Source: Opitutales bacterium
GTDB lineage: Bacteria; Verrucomicrobiota; Verrucomicrobiia; Opitutales; Coraliomargaritaceae
Length of the DNA: 64,000 nt
Assembly: GCA_018607135.1 (NCBI GenBank)
Contig: JABBCA010000098.1
Location: 1 to 64,000 of the forward strand
Direction: 5' to 3'
Part shown: piece after piece, positions 9,352 to 19,231 of the stretch
Position numbering within the stretch: the stretch's first letter is position 1
Layout: each line of letters opens with the position of its first letter
The notes under the pieces: model-generated
Database searches by the model: none
What the model was told of the DNA's origin: nothing
Seen by the model: only the letters and a program-made list of their open reading frames with translations
Program-made: the position numbers and the translations under genes

Positions 9352-10908
9352 ATGGCAGGTGAACCACAAGCGAATGTTTGGGACGTGATTGTGATCGGCG
9401 CTGGAATCGCGGGTGCCGCTACTGCTTATCGCTTACTGGAGCGTGATCCCGCATTAAGGATTCTGATTCTGGATCGAGCGAATCATTCGGATAAAAAGAT
9501 TGGCGAGTCTACGGTGGAGGTGAGCTCGTATTTCCTTGGGCGCACCTTGAACCTTAGCGGTTATTTGTCGACGCAGCATGTGACCAAGCAAGGGCTCCGC
9601 TTTTGGTTTTCGAATGAAGAGTGCGAGACTTTGGACGACTGCAGTGAGATTGGTCCCACATATCATGTGAATATTCCTGCATATCAAGTCGATCGTGCGG
9701 CGTTGGATGAAGAAGTATTGCATCGTGCGGAGTCTCTAGGAGCGACCGTCCTGCGGCCTGCGCGTGTCCGCTCTGTTGAGCTGAATCCCGGAGAGATGCA
9801 TGTTGTGCATGTGCAAACCGATTTCGAGGATACCAGTCATACTGCCCGTTGGGTCGTGGATGCGAGCGGCCCCGCATGTGTGTTGGCGCGTCAAGGATGC
9901 TGGATAGAGCCTTTGAGGCAGCATCGCACCAGTTCCATATGGTTGCGTTTTGAACATGTATTGAATTTTGATGACGCTCAGTTGCGAATGCGTTACCCGA
10001 AGTATTCGAAGCGCTGCCACGGTAGCCGTAATACCGCGACCAACCACATTACTGGGGACGGGTGGTGGTCTTGGTGGATATTGCTGAAGTCAGGAGAGAT
10101 GAGTGTTGGTGTCGTTTACGATGAGCGCATCGTGACGTTTCCTGAGAAGATTGGTAGTATGGAGGAGCGTTTGCTTTGGTTACTGAATTCCAATCCATTG
10201 GCTCGTGAGTTATTAAGCGATGCAAAAGTGGTTCGTGGCTCGAAAGCCTATCGAGGCAAGCTTCCGTATCTTTCCAGCTCATTGGCAGGGGATGGATATG
10301 TGCTGGTCGGTGATGCTGCGGGCTTTTTAGACCCTTTTTATAGCCCAAGGATGGATTGGATTGCCTATACCACGGGTGCTGCGGTCGATTTGATTGACCG
10401 TGAAGGTGAGCCTGGTGAGGCCATTAAGCGTATGAACAGTGTGTATACGCGAAGTTATTATCGATGGTTTGAGGCACTTTATGAGAATAAGTATCTCTAT
10501 TTGGGCGATTACGACCTCATGCGGATGGCGATGCTACTAGATATGGGCGGATACTACTTCGGCGTGCTGCGACCTCTCTATCAGAATGGCAGTCCAGAAT
10601 ATTTGAAACCTGTGTTCGGTCGGCTCTCTACGACCGTGCCATTTTGGATCATACGCTGCTATAATCGGCGTCTGGCAAAGATGGCAGCGTCGCGTCGTCG
10701 GCGCGGGGTGTTCGGCCTGAATAATAAGGGTAAGGCGGAGCAACTGATGAGCTATACTTTGAACTGGCGACTGCCTCTGCGTATCACTTGGAATTTACGC
10801 ATTTGGCTGTGGTTGGAAGTGAAAGAAGGCTGGCGGACGTGGTTCCGCGAAATGGGAAAAATCGTGCCCGCGAGGAATCTGAAGCCCAAGACCCCAGCGA
10901 GCGGCTAA
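9352..10908 (+). CDS. FAD-dependent oxidoreductase, tryptophan-halogenase-like
   Basis: A 518-residue flavoprotein. The N-terminal Rossmann motif VIVIGAGIAGAATAYRLL binds FAD, KIGESTVEVS is the conserved GES segment of the halogenase/geranylgeranyl-reductase-like superfamily, and YVLVGDAAGFLDPFYSPRMD is the second FAD motif. The characteristic W-x-W-x-I motif of true halogenases appears only in altered form (GWWSWWILL), so halogenation is uncertain; oxidation or desaturation of a lipid or aromatic substrate is equally possible. The C-terminus is basic and rich in Trp, suggesting membrane contact. It is the only intact member of a small group whose neighbours (PAP2 and a sister flavoprotein) are pseudogenes. 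The ATG is preceded by AGAGG very close to the start. Confidence 0.8.
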   Translation: MAGEPQANVWDVIVIGAGIAGAATAYRLLERDPALRILILDRANHSDKKIGESTVEVSSYFLGRTLNLSGYLSTQHVTKQGLRFWFSNEECETLDDCSEIGPTYHVNIPAYQVDRAALDEEVLHRAESLGATVLRPARVRSVELNPGEMHVVHVQTDFEDTSHTARWVVDASGPACVLARQGCWIEPLRQHRTSSIWLRFEHVLNFDDAQLRMRYPKYSKRCHGSRNTATNHITGDGWWSWWILLKSGEMSVGVVYDERIVTFPEKIGSMEERLLWLLNSNPLARELLSDAKVVRGSKAYRGKLPYLSSSLAGDGYVLVGDAAGFLDPFYSPRMDWIAYTTGAAVDLIDREGEPGEAIKRMNSVYTRSYYRWFEALYENKYLYLGDYDLMRMAMLLDMGGYYFGVLRPLYQNGSPEYLKPVFGRLSTTVPFWIIRCYNRRLAKMAASRRRRGVFGLNNKGKAEQLMSYTLNWRLPLRITWNLRIWLWLEVKEGWRTWFREMGKIVPARNLKPKTPASG

Positions 10909-10978
10909 CACTTTACGGTTATATTTCTCGCTCTTTACATTAAGTTACGAGCTCCATGAAGATGGAAATACAGCTGAC

Positions 10979-11932
10979 TTATTTCTTCGACGTCGTCGCT
11001 TTCTTTTTTTTGCTTTGCTTGTTATTCGGCCCCATTGCACTCGCAACCGATTCGCAAATCCCAAGAAAGGTTTCCTCGGTGATCGACAGCTTTTTATCTT
11101 TGCCGTGGCAGATGCTCCATTGGCGGGTCAGTTTACGATTTCCTGTGGGGAGATGCACTAGACTGCCTATATTGATTTCTTTTTCGACGATCCATGAAGC
11201 TAAAAAACTGACACCATAATTGATTTTCACGAGCTCCTTGATGGCCTCCATGCTACCCAGTTCGATGTAATTATGCAGACCTAACTTGTGGTGGCGAAAG
11301 AACGCTTCGATTTTTTCAAAGGTTTGGCTGCTTTTATTGTATAAAACGAGTCGTTGCTGAGCAATATTGTTCATTTTAACGGAACCTTTTTGCGCAAAAT
11401 CGTGAATCGGAGAACTGACTAAATAGAGCTCATCTGTAAAAAGAGGTTTAATTGCAACGTCGTTAATGTCGGATGGGTCCACTATGATGGCCAAATCAAT
11501 CTCATGACAGCGGATCATTTCGAGCAGTTCTGGAGTGTCTGCTGGAGCAATGCTGAGTATGCAGTCGGGGAAGCATTCGTTGAACTCTCGAAGCACAATC
11601 GGTAGGATGTATTGGCATGCTGTAGTGCTTGCTCCAATACGTAGTTTTCCGCGGCCCCAATTTGCCCGATCTTGGATGCGGCTGCGTGCCCCTTGCATTT
11701 GATTAAGAATGTGTTGCGCATCTTTGTAGAGGTCTTCGCCGTCTTCTGTGATGTTGATTTTTCGTCCCGTTCGGGTGACGAGCTGGCAGCGTAAATCAGA
11801 CTCCAGATTCTTGATCGAGTGGCTGATCGCCGATTGCGTGAGATTTAGAATCCGAGCGGTTTCGGTGAAGCTGCCTGTTTGAACAAGCGTGCAAAAGGCG
11901 AGTAATTGGCGACTGTCTATAGTTTCATTCAT
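10979..11932 (-). CDS. LysR-type transcriptional regulator of the nitrate transport locus
   Basis: A 317-residue LysR regulator. The N-terminal winged helix-turn-helix spans about residues 5-65 ([35 protein letters not shown], FGxR-like region [15 protein letters not shown]), followed by a substrate-sensing periplasmic-binding-like domain from about residue 90 (KLRIGAST...). Start is placed at the ATG 11932; a TTG two codons upstream is the alternative. It is divergent from the cytosolic NasS-like gene across an 82-base A+T-rich spacer, the usual arrangement for LysR control of the neighbouring operon. It probably activates nitrate uptake and assimilation, but the effector is unknown. The tail is a run of Lys and Thr. 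Confidence 0.9.
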   Translation of the reverse strand: MNETIDSRQLLAFCTLVQTGSFTETARILNLTQSAISHSIKNLESDLRCQLVTRTGRKINITEDGEDLYKDAQHILNQMQGARSRIQDRANWGRGKLRIGASTTACQYILPIVLREFNECFPDCILSIAPADTPELLEMIRCHEIDLAIIVDPSDINDVAIKPLFTDELYLVSSPIHDFAQKGSVKMNNIAQQRLVLYNKSSQTFEKIEAFFRHHKLGLHNYIELGSMEAIKELVKINYGVSFLASWIVEKEINIGSLVHLPTGNRKLTRQWSICHGKDKKLSITEETFLGICESVASAMGPNNKQSKKKKATTSKK

Positions 11933-12014
11933 GAGCAAAATTCATAAAAAAGATTAATGCATTTATTTCATTTATTTATCACATGGGTATGGTCAATGCT
12001 ATTTCTGGCATGAA

Positions 12015-13073
12015 ATGTTTAAACCAACGCCAGATTATGCCATTCGCACAAGACGTGCCACATCCATACGTCTTGGCTATGTTCGTCTTTTGGATGCGGC
12101 GCCCTTGATTGTGGCCGAGAGCTTGGGGCTGTTCGCAGATGCTGGTTTGGATGTCGAACTCAGTCGCGAGGTTGGTTGGGCAACGATTCGCGATAAACTG
12201 GCTTTTGGTGAGCTCGATGTGGCCCAGGCCTTAAGCCCGATGCCATTTGTCATGCAACTCGGAATCAATGTTGCGAAAACCGAAGTAATTACCGGTATGG
12301 TGCTGAATTCGAATGGCAATGCGATCACCCTTTCTTCCGAGCTTCGTGACGAGGGGGTCGATGACGGAGCAAGCTTGCGTCGCTACATTCAGAGTGGGTT
12401 TCATCCGCGTAAATTAGTGCTCGGTGTCGTATCGCTTTCATCTTCACACCACTTTATGCTCTGCCGCTGGCTGGAGCAGCACGGGATTGATCCGATTAAG
12501 GATGTGATTATTTCAGTTCTTCCGCCCGAGCAGATGGTGCGCAACATTGCATCGCATAATCTGGATGGTTTTTGCGTTGGAGAGCCTTGGAACTCGCTAG
12601 CGATTGAAGAGGGCTTGGGTTGGAGCGTAGCAACCAGTTCAGAAATTGCGAAGGGCTACCCTGAAAAAGTATTGGCGACCACCGAGCGCTTTTATTCGTA
12701 TCGGCCCGATGAGTATATCCGGATGGTGCAAGTATTGCGCGAGGCATGTGCACGTTGTTCAGACTCAGTTCAAATCCCCGCAATTTTAAAAATTCTCTCG
12801 AGTCCGCACTACTTAAACTGCCGCCCGGAGACATTGGCACATGCCTTTTCAGAAAGCTTTCCGATGGGGCATGGCAAGACGAGTGAGGGGGCATTCATTC
12901 AATTTAGTGCGAATGATGTGAACCGACCTGACGCTGAGCGTGCGCGTTTAGTTTACGAAGACCTCTGTCGTTTCTTGCCGCATCCAAACCTAAAGGCTGC
13001 GACGCCTAAATTAATTTCCCGGGTATTCCGCGAATCCCTTTACGAGCAGGCGATGAACCCTGCTGTGATCTAA
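12015..13073 (+). CDS. Cytosolic NrtA/NasS-like nitrate-binding protein
   Basis: A 352-residue protein of the NrtA/CmpA/NasS family: [51 protein letters not shown] split over residues 43-75, and FCVGEPWNS near residue 188. Unlike the transported binding protein downstream it has no signal peptide or Tat motif, so it should stay in the cytosol, as NasS does. NasS senses nitrate and holds the RNA antiterminator NasT; no NasT is seen nearby, while a LysR gene is divergent to it. It may therefore sense nitrate for that LysR protein (inference). It is the first gene of a run leading to the ABC transporter, 28 bases before nrtA. A paralog with the same position occurs at 50226-51308. Confidence 0.8.
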   Translation: MFKPTPDYAIRTRRATSIRLGYVRLLDAAPLIVAESLGLFADAGLDVELSREVGWATIRDKLAFGELDVAQALSPMPFVMQLGINVAKTEVITGMVLNSNGNAITLSSELRDEGVDDGASLRRYIQSGFHPRKLVLGVVSLSSSHHFMLCRWLEQHGIDPIKDVIISVLPPEQMVRNIASHNLDGFCVGEPWNSLAIEEGLGWSVATSSEIAKGYPEKVLATTERFYSYRPDEYIRMVQVLREACARCSDSVQIPAILKILSSPHYLNCRPETLAHAFSESFPMGHGKTSEGAFIQFSANDVNRPDAERARLVYEDLCRFLPHPNLKAATPKLISRVFRESLYEQAMNPAVI

Positions 13074-13101
13074 TACTGATAATCAACTAGAAAATAATAC
13101 C

Positions 13102-14448
13102 ATGATAAAACGCATACTCACCCTCGCTGCGATCACTGCATCGTCAGCTACCCTCCACGCGGAGCTCCTCGATATTGAGAAAGATACTCTCAAATTCGGT
13201 TTTATTAAATTGACCGACTGTGCTCCGATTGTGATCGCAAAGGAAATGGGCTACTTCGAAGAAGAGGGCTTACAGGTGGAGGTCATCGCGCAACCCAATT
13301 GGAAGCAACTTCTTGATAACGTGATCAATGGCGAGCTTGACGGCGCGCACATGCTATCGGGTCAGCCAATTGCGGCGACTATTGGATTTGGCACTAAGGC
13401 CCACATTATCACAGCCTACACACTTGATTTGAACGGTAATGGGATCACTGTTTCCAATGATATCTGGAAGCAAATGCAGGAAAACGATCCAGCATTGGAT
13501 ACCGACACTCCTCCGCATCCAATCACTGCAGATTCACTTAAGCCAATCGTGCAGCAAGCTAAGGATGAAGGTAAGCTCTTGCCCATGGGAATGGTGTTTC
13601 CCGTATCCACACACAACTACGAGATTCGTTATTGGCTAGCAGCTGCAGGTATCCACCCAGGTATGTATACTTCAACTGATATCAAGGGGTTCACAGGTGG
13701 TGACATCGAGCTTTCGACGACACCTCCACCGCAAATGCCTGCGACTCTTGAGTCCGGTAAGAATGTTGCGTATTGCGTGGGTGAGCCATGGAATCAGCAA
13801 GCGGTTGCCAAGGGTATCGGTGTGCCAGTGGTCACGAACTACGATATCTGGAAGAACAATCCAGAGAAGGTTTTTGGTGTGACTAAAAAATGGGCCGATG
13901 AAAATCCAAACACGCACACTGCGGTCGTTAAAGCACTGATTCGTGCGGGCAAATGGCTAGATGAGACAGATGCCGATGGCAATCTCGTGAATCGTGAAGA
14001 AGCCTGCCGTATTCTTTCTCAGAAGAACTATGTGGGTGCTGACTACGATGTCTTAAAAGCGTCCATGACTGGCTACTTCTTCTTCCAGAAAAGCGACAAG
14101 CGCGCGATGCCAGACTTCAACGTCTTCTTTAAGTATCAAGCGACTTATCCTTGGTATTCCGACGGTATCTGGTTCCTCACACAAATGCGTCGTTGGGGTC
14201 AAATCACAGAGCCAAAGTCGGCAGATTGGTATCACGAAACTGCTAAAGAAGTTTACAAGCCAGAGATATACCTAGCAGCGGCAAAGCACCTGCTAGAAGA
14301 GGGCCACATCGAGGAGTCTGATATTCCTTGGGACACTGATGGATATAAAGAGCCCACCAGTGATTTCATCGATGGCATTACTTATGACGGTAAAGATCCG
14401 ATCGGTTACTTGAACTCGCATACGATTGGTAACAAGGACGAAATCTAA
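13102..14448 (+). CDS. nrtA: Nitrate ABC transporter, periplasmic binding protein (NrtA-like)
   Basis: A 448-residue binding protein with a Sec signal peptide ([20 protein letters not shown]). The mature part begins with [23 protein letters not shown] and contains [25 protein letters not shown], given here as residues about 53-77, NGNGITVS, and [12 protein letters not shown], all hallmarks of the NrtA/CmpA family. The substrate is taken to be nitrate/nitrite because the operon lies next to nitrate reductase genes; bicarbonate or cyanate are family alternatives. It has no lipobox, so it should be a free periplasmic protein. It is followed by the permease after 115 bases, a spacer that contains short inverted repeats but no clear terminator. 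Confidence 0.88.
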   Translation: MIKRILTLAAITASSATLHAELLDIEKDTLKFGFIKLTDCAPIVIAKEMGYFEEEGLQVEVIAQPNWKQLLDNVINGELDGAHMLSGQPIAATIGFGTKAHIITAYTLDLNGNGITVSNDIWKQMQENDPALDTDTPPHPITADSLKPIVQQAKDEGKLLPMGMVFPVSTHNYEIRYWLAAAGIHPGMYTSTDIKGFTGGDIELSTTPPPQMPATLESGKNVAYCVGEPWNQQAVAKGIGVPVVTNYDIWKNNPEKVFGVTKKWADENPNTHTAVVKALIRAGKWLDETDADGNLVNREEACRILSQKNYVGADYDVLKASMTGYFFFQKSDKRAMPDFNVFFKYQATYPWYSDGIWFLTQMRRWGQITEPKSADWYHETAKEVYKPEIYLAAAKHLLEEGHIEESDIPWDTDGYKEPTSDFIDGITYDGKDPIGYLNSHTIGNKDEI

Positions 14449-14563
14449 GAGACAGATAACAAAACGAGTGGTCAACACTCGCCCAATTATTACAGCTCTC
14501 TCTCCATCCTTGGAGGGAGGGCTTCAGGGGTAGATTATACCCGCAACTGAATAGATTATCATT

Positions 14564-16192
14564 ATGGCTGAAAAAACAGCAGACGCTATTAAATATAAAA
14601 TCCTTCGCTTTTTGGATGTGACTGGTTTCACCGTGTTTGATCCGATGGTGCGCTTAGCATTTCGTGAAGAGCCGAAGAAGCAACTCGAGGCAATTGGGAA
14701 ATTTTTTGTCGCACCGATTGTATTCGTCACATTTTGTATCGCACTTTGGTGGTTTATTGCGCCAAAGCATAAGACAAAGTCTGGCGAAGTGCCGACTCCC
14801 GATGTGGTTTGGGAATCTGCTAAGATTAACGACCAATTCAGTGCGCGCGAAAAGATGAAGGAGTCTGACTTCTTGCTCGTAGATGAAGAGCGTGAAGCGA
14901 CACTCATCGAGGTGGAGTCTCAGATTGAAACTCAAGGAGCCTTGCTTGAAAGCTTGGAGACGGAGCTTGTAGCTCAAGAAGCTGCCTACTCAAAGCAACT
15001 CGAGCAGCGTATTGCACCGTTGCAGGCAGAGCTCGAAAAGTTAGGTGTTTTAAATGATCAGGCTAATGCTGCTGCCAAAGCAGTGGTAACTGAAACTGCA
15101 GCTTCGTATGAGAAGGATCTGGCCTCTTCTGAGGACTTACTCAATGCGCTTCGCGAAGAATCCATGATTAAAGATGCGGGTCGTGCGACTGAGTCTGAAA
15201 TAAAGGAGCAGATCGATGCCATTCGCTCAGATAAGTTTAAGCCACTAGAGCAAGCCCGTTTGGACGTGAATGCGGTCGCAGATGAAGTGCAATTTTTAAA
15301 GAAGCGTGTGGATTTTCTTACCAATTCGAATCGCAGTATAAAGGTTGCTGAAGCGAAGGAGGGGCTTGACGAAAATTTAGCCAAACTCGAAGAGGCCACC
15401 ACCGCGAAGGCAGCGCTCTCACAAGCCAAGCGTGTGCTTCGTGCTGAGAGCTCGATTGAGCGACTTGAGGAACAACAGTATGCCTCAGCAATGACTGTAT
15501 ATAAGCAAATTCAGCGCAGTCTCTTCACGGTGTTTGTTGGATTCATTCTTGCTGCTGTAATCGCGATTCCGATTGGTGTGCTCTGTGGCTTGAATCGTAT
15601 TGCGATGGCTTGTTTGACGCCAATTATCTCGATTTTTAAACCGGTTTCGCCCGTGGTTTATCTACTGATTTTTCAGATTGTGGTTGGAGCCTTCTTTCCG
15701 GATCCAGAGTCGCATCCATTCTTCCTGTTCTTTAATTCATTGCCTCTGATTGGTGGCCTCGGAATCAATCCAGCGTTGATATTCTCGGCGTGCACAGTTG
15801 CGGCGTGTGCGGTTTGGCCTGCACTGGTGAATACCGCGCTGGGTGTGGCATCGATCGATAAGGATCATATTAATGTCGCACGTGTTTTGAAGCTAGGCTT
15901 CTGGGATCGACTCACGAAGATCATTATTCCATCTGCGTTACCACTCGTGTTTGCGGGTCTGCGTATTTCTCTGGGTGTGGGCTGGATGGTCTTGATTGCA
16001 GCCGAAGCACTGTCCTCTTCCGATGGTCTAGGTAAGTTCGTTTGGGATGAATACCAGAACGGTTCGTCCTTCTCCTTTGCGAATATTCTCTACGCCTGCT
16101 TCGTGGTCGGTGGTATCGGATTTATGTTAGATCGTATGATGATTATACTACAGCGTCTCGTTTCCTTCGACGGAAATGGCACGTCACTTTAG
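14564..16192 (+). CDS. nrtB: Nitrate ABC transporter permease with a long coiled-coil insertion
   Basis: The C-terminal half (about residues 318-542) is a normal BPD-type permease: several hydrophobic helices and the ATPase-contact EAA-like loop [20 protein letters not shown]. The N-terminus is unusual. After one membrane segment (about 47-66) comes a highly charged, heptad-like region from about 105 to 305, rich in Glu, Ala, Leu and Lys, before the next membrane helix. Cyanobacterial and proteobacterial NrtB proteins are about 280 residues long, so this one is nearly double. If the N-terminus is cytosolic, the coiled coil lies in the periplasm, where it could contact the binding protein or span towards the envelope (inference). 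The related permease at 52859-53761 has only a short insert at the same place. Confidence 0.88.
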   Translation: MAEKTADAIKYKILRFLDVTGFTVFDPMVRLAFREEPKKQLEAIGKFFVAPIVFVTFCIALWWFIAPKHKTKSGEVPTPDVVWESAKINDQFSAREKMKESDFLLVDEEREATLIEVESQIETQGALLESLETELVAQEAAYSKQLEQRIAPLQAELEKLGVLNDQANAAAKAVVTETAASYEKDLASSEDLLNALREESMIKDAGRATESEIKEQIDAIRSDKFKPLEQARLDVNAVADEVQFLKKRVDFLTNSNRSIKVAEAKEGLDENLAKLEEATTAKAALSQAKRVLRAESSIERLEEQQYASAMTVYKQIQRSLFTVFVGFILAAVIAIPIGVLCGLNRIAMACLTPIISIFKPVSPVVYLLIFQIVVGAFFPDPESHPFFLFFNSLPLIGGLGINPALIFSACTVAACAVWPALVNTALGVASIDKDHINVARVLKLGFWDRLTKIIIPSALPLVFAGLRISLGVGWMVLIAAEALSSSDGLGKFVWDEYQNGSSFSFANILYACFVVGGIGFMLDRMMIILQRLVSFDGNGTSL

Positions 16193-16202
16193 AGAATGAC
16201 TA

Positions 16203-16233
16203 ATGACCAATGGCTAATGGCTGATGGCTAAAT
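16203..16233. repeat. Short imperfect tandem repeat in the nrtB-nrtC spacer
   Basis: Four imperfect copies of a 7-8 base unit ATGGCTA occur in the A+T-rich spacer between permease and ATPase genes (ATGACCA, ATGGCTA, ATGGCTG, ATGGCTA). It has no evident coding or structural role. Confidence 0.5.
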
Positions 16234-16296
16234 GATTAGTAACCAGGCGCCGCTGCTGAATTCGCCATTATCGATTATAAATTAACTATTTAACAC

Positions 16297-17217
16297 ATGT
16301 CCTACTTAGAAATTAACAACGTCAGCATGGGCTTCGGCCCGCCAACCAATCGCACCGAAGTGCTCAAAGACGTGAACCTGTCGGTTCAGGAAAATGAGTT
16401 TGTCGCGGTTGTTGGGTTTTCTGGCGCGGGTAAATCGACGCTTATCTCACTTCTTGCGGGATTACTTCAACCGGATGTCGGTGAGATCAAAATCGCAGGA
16501 CAAAAGATTAAAGAGCCGTCGCCGCGGCTAGGTATTATGTTTCAGAATTATTCACTGCTTCCGTGGTTGAGTGTTTATGAGAACATAGAGTTGGCGGTGA
16601 AGCAGGTGTTTCCAAAAATGAAAGGTGAGGAGCTGGAGTCACATATTAAGCGCTATATCGGTATGGTGAGTTTATTGCCTGCGGTGGATAAGAAGCCTGG
16701 CGAACTTTCGGGTGGAATGCGTCAACGTGCATCGTTGGCGCGCACGCTGTCGATGCAGCCAGAGATTTTGTTACTCGATGAGCCGTTGAGTGCTCTCGAC
16801 GCGCTTACACGCGCGAATATTCAAGATGAGATCATACGTATTTGGGAAGATGACCGCCGCACGATTGTGATGATTACCAATGATGTCGATGAAGCGGTTC
16901 TCATGGCAGACCGAATCGTGCCGCTCACTATGGGGCCTGAAGCGACTTTAGATGCAGCGTTTCCAGTGAAGTTAGAACGTCCACGTAATCGCACGACACT
17001 CAATACGAATCCTGAATTTAGAAAGCTGCGCAGTAGTATTTCCAAGTTCATGGTCACGCTCAATGAAGAGTCTAAAACAGGCGAAACGACTACCTTGGTC
17101 GAATTGCCGAGTGTCATGCCGCTCGATTTCTCCGTGATCCCCCACATGCCTGCGAAGGGACGCCGTCGTCGTCAGCTAGTCCCTTCCATCAACCGAGAGA
17201 GAACTTTTTTTAAGTAG
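16297..17217 (+). CDS. nrtC: Nitrate ABC transporter ATPase (NrtC-type, single domain, altered H-loop)
   Basis: A 306-residue ABC ATPase: Walker [10 protein letters not shown] (residues 40-48), Q-loop Gln83 in [10 protein letters not shown], signature LSGGMRQR (137-144), Walker [13 protein letters not shown]. The switch histidine expected in the motif THDVDEA is replaced by Asn195 (ITNDVDEA), one base away from His. Cyanobacterial NrtC carries a C-terminal NrtA-like domain; this protein lacks it and has instead a ~60-residue basic tail. The cytosolic NasS-like protein at 12015-13073 may fill that regulatory role separately (inference). It works as a pair with the ATPase at 17265-18083. Confidence 0.88.
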   Translation: MSYLEINNVSMGFGPPTNRTEVLKDVNLSVQENEFVAVVGFSGAGKSTLISLLAGLLQPDVGEIKIAGQKIKEPSPRLGIMFQNYSLLPWLSVYENIELAVKQVFPKMKGEELESHIKRYIGMVSLLPAVDKKPGELSGGMRQRASLARTLSMQPEILLLDEPLSALDALTRANIQDEIIRIWEDDRRTIVMITNDVDEAVLMADRIVPLTMGPEATLDAAFPVKLERPRNRTTLNTNPEFRKLRSSISKFMVTLNEESKTGETTTLVELPSVMPLDFSVIPHMPAKGRRRRQLVPSINRERTFFK

Positions 17218-17264
17218 GCTGTTATTGGCCATTACTAATTAGCTATTACTCATTTTTTTAAATC

Positions 17265-18083
17265 ATGCTAAATAAACGTTACGTTGAAATTTTTAACCTA
17301 GTTAAGGCCTATCCAAATCCATTTGGAGATGAAATTAAGGTCGTCGATGGCTTTGAGTTGATTGTGCCACAAGGGGATGTGATATCAATTATCGGTCACT
17401 CAGGTTGCGGTAAATCGACTGTGCTCAATATGGTCGCGGGGCTCATACCCTTTTCCAGTGGTGGTATCATTGTGGGTGGTAAGGAAATCGATGGCCCTGG
17501 CCCCGACCGTAGCGTGGTGTTTCAAGCGCCTTGTTTGCTGCCATGGGCAACATCGTTTCAAAATGTGATGCTTGGCGTAAAGCGCAGTTATCCGCATGCG
17601 TCAAAATCGGATCAACGTGATTTGGTGGAGAAGGCTTTGGAAATGGTGGGTCTGAAGGATGCCATGCATAAGTATCCGAGTGAAATGTCGGGCGGCATGC
17701 AGCAGCGTGTCGGTATCGCGCGGGCGATTGCAGTCAAGCCACGCATGCTTTTGCTTGATGAACCGCTTGGGCGACTCGATTCGTTGACGCGTATGGAGTT
17801 GCAAGACGTGATTCTACGCATTCTCGACAAAGAGAAAATCACGACGCTGTTGATTACGCACGATCCCGATGAGGCGGTATTTATGTCCGACCGGATTTGT
17901 ATGATGACCAATGGTCCGCATGCAAAGGTGGGTGAGGTGATGGAAATCGAATTCGAGCGGCCACGCAGTCGCGACATCTTTGAAACGGATCAATTTTATG
18001 AATACCGTCGTCGCTTACTCGCTTTTTTAGATGAGTGCGAAGCAGAGAAGGAAGAGCGTAAAAAGAAGAAAGTTTCTGCTTAA
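17265..18083 (+). CDS. nrtD: Nitrate ABC transporter ATPase (NrtD-type)
   Basis: A 272-residue ABC ATPase with complete motifs: Walker [10 protein letters not shown] (44-52), [11 protein letters not shown] (Q-loop), signature [14 protein letters not shown], Walker [13 protein letters not shown] and the H-loop histidine His199 in LITHDPDEA. It follows the NrtC-type ATPase by 47 bases and would form the heterodimeric motor with it. The motifs around QAPCLLPW are typical of the nitrate/sulfonate/taurine group. The C-terminus is a basic run (EERKKKK). It is the last gene of the transporter operon. Confidence 0.9.
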   Translation: MLNKRYVEIFNLVKAYPNPFGDEIKVVDGFELIVPQGDVISIIGHSGCGKSTVLNMVAGLIPFSSGGIIVGGKEIDGPGPDRSVVFQAPCLLPWATSFQNVMLGVKRSYPHASKSDQRDLVEKALEMVGLKDAMHKYPSEMSGGMQQRVGIARAIAVKPRMLLLDEPLGRLDSLTRMELQDVILRILDKEKITTLLITHDPDEAVFMSDRICMMTNGPHAKVGEVMEIEFERPRSRDIFETDQFYEYRRRLLAFLDECEAEKEERKKKKVSA

Positions 18084-18234
18084 TCTTGTGTGTATTTTGT
18101 AGGATTCGTGGCAGTCCAAACTTGAGGGAATTGGCAAGGTTTGAAAACCATGCCAAAAATGTCCGCATTTTGATCTAATTCATTATTAGTCGCTTAGGGC
18201 TTAATCTTACGAATTTGGGCGTAGAGGTTGCATC

Positions 18235-18248
18235 TGTGGCATGCCACA
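18235..18248. promoter_or_regulatory. 14-bp perfect palindrome upstream of the glucosylglycerate operon
   Basis: TGTGGCATGCCACA is a perfect palindrome in the gene-poor stretch after nrtD. A TAATAT hexamer a few bases downstream could be a -10 element, and the small open frame at 18264 follows. A role as an operator is inferred from symmetry and position only. Confidence 0.35.
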
Positions 18249-18263
18249 TGCTGTAATATGGTT

Positions 18264-18392
18264 ATGTTTTCTCACTGCTTACAACTTTTGGAACAATGGC
18301 TACAAGCTTGGTTTTCGAGGTCTCGACCTCAAGAGCCAGTGCCGATACCTGTTACGGTAGAGGCAGTTCGAAAAGTTGACCTAGAGCATTGA
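18264..18392 (+). CDS. Candidate 42-residue small protein or leader peptide before gpgP
   Basis: ATG at 18264 opens a 42-codon frame ending in TGA at 18390-18392, five bases before the gpgP ATG at 18398. The peptide begins MFSHCLQLLEQWLQAWFSRS, an amphipathic, Trp-containing segment, followed by a proline-rich and charged tail (PQEPVPIPV...). The close spacing suggests translational coupling to gpgP, which has no strong ribosome site of its own other than GAGG inside the end of this frame. No homologous family is recognised. It may be a chance open frame; the position is the main support. Confidence 0.4.
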   Translation: MFSHCLQLLEQWLQAWFSRSRPQEPVPIPVTVEAVRKVDLEH

Positions 18393-18397
18393 GGTCA

Positions 18398-19225
18398 ATG
18401 GCTACGAAAACAAAACTATTGGTCGTCACCGATTTGGATGCGACGCTTTTGGATCACAGTTATTCATGGGCGGAGGCGAAACCGGCTTTGGATCGATTGC
18501 AGTCGGCGGGTTTCCCTTTGGTGCTCAATTCGAGTAAAACGGTTGCTGAAATGAAGCAGCTGGCTGAGGACTTGGGATTGGATTCGCCGATCGTTGCTGA
18601 GAATGGTGGGCTGCTTGCGATTCCTGCAGATTCTAGGCTTCTAGAGTCAGACGAGTGTTTGAATCGCTCCGATGATTATTGCATCGAGATCAATGGTCTC
18701 TCGCGCGATGTTATACTTTCAGTCGCGCATGGTCTTCGAGACCAAGAGGGCTATGATTTCGCCGGTTTTGCGGACTGGACCGTCGCTGACGTGGCGGATC
18801 GCACGGGTTTGGATTTATCCGCAGCGCGACGCTCGAAGTCTCGATTTGCGACCGAGCCAATTGTTTGGAGCGACACTCCATTCAAGCTCTCAAGCTTTAA
18901 AGAGGTGTTGGCGGGTGAAAACATTCGAATTTTAAAAGGAGGACGCTTCCTCCATTTGATGGGCCCAGCGGATAAGGCTGATGGCGCTGCTGCAGTCCTA
19001 AAGTTGTATCAAAAAGCGCAACCTGATGTGAATTGGGTGGTGGTGACTCTAGGGGATAGTGCCAACGACCAAGCGATGTTGGAAGCTGCTGACATCGCGG
19101 TTGTGATCCCTCACCAAGATGGGCCACATCTTGACCCCAAAGCACCTAGAGTGGTGCACGCTCCGTTTCCTGCGTCTAAGGGCTGGAACGAGGCGATCTT
19201 ATCTATCTTAGACGAATACTGTTAA
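18398..19225 (+). CDS. gpgP: Glucosyl-/mannosyl-3-phosphoglycerate phosphatase (HAD-IIB)
   Basis: A 275-residue HAD phosphatase of the MPGP group. Motif I is VVTDLDATLLD (nucleophile Asp near residue 12), motif II includes LNSSKT, the ENGG segment typical of IIB members is present (IVAENGGLLAIP), and motif IV is GDSANDQAMLE. The family removes phosphate from glucosyl- or mannosyl-3-phosphoglycerate. The next gene, 6 bases downstream, carries a glucosyl-3-phosphoglycerate synthase domain, so glucosyl-3-phosphoglycerate is the likely substrate and glucosylglycerate the product. The ATG at 18398 is chosen over a TTG three codons upstream. Confidence 0.85.
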   Translation: MATKTKLLVVTDLDATLLDHSYSWAEAKPALDRLQSAGFPLVLNSSKTVAEMKQLAEDLGLDSPIVAENGGLLAIPADSRLLESDECLNRSDDYCIEINGLSRDVILSVAHGLRDQEGYDFAGFADWTVADVADRTGLDLSAARRSKSRFATEPIVWSDTPFKLSSFKEVLAGENIRILKGGRFLHLMGPADKADGAAAVLKLYQKAQPDVNWVVVTLGDSANDQAMLEAADIAVVIPHQDGPHLDPKAPRVVHAPFPASKGWNEAILSILDEYC

Positions 19226-19231
19226 ACTACC

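Noticed and set aside
14449-14563. Nitrate-responsive antiterminator leader (NasR/NasT type) before nrtB
   Set aside because: The short inverted repeats (GGAGGGAGG region and GGGTA/TACCC) do not form the paired hexa-loop hairpins expected, and no nasT gene is present.
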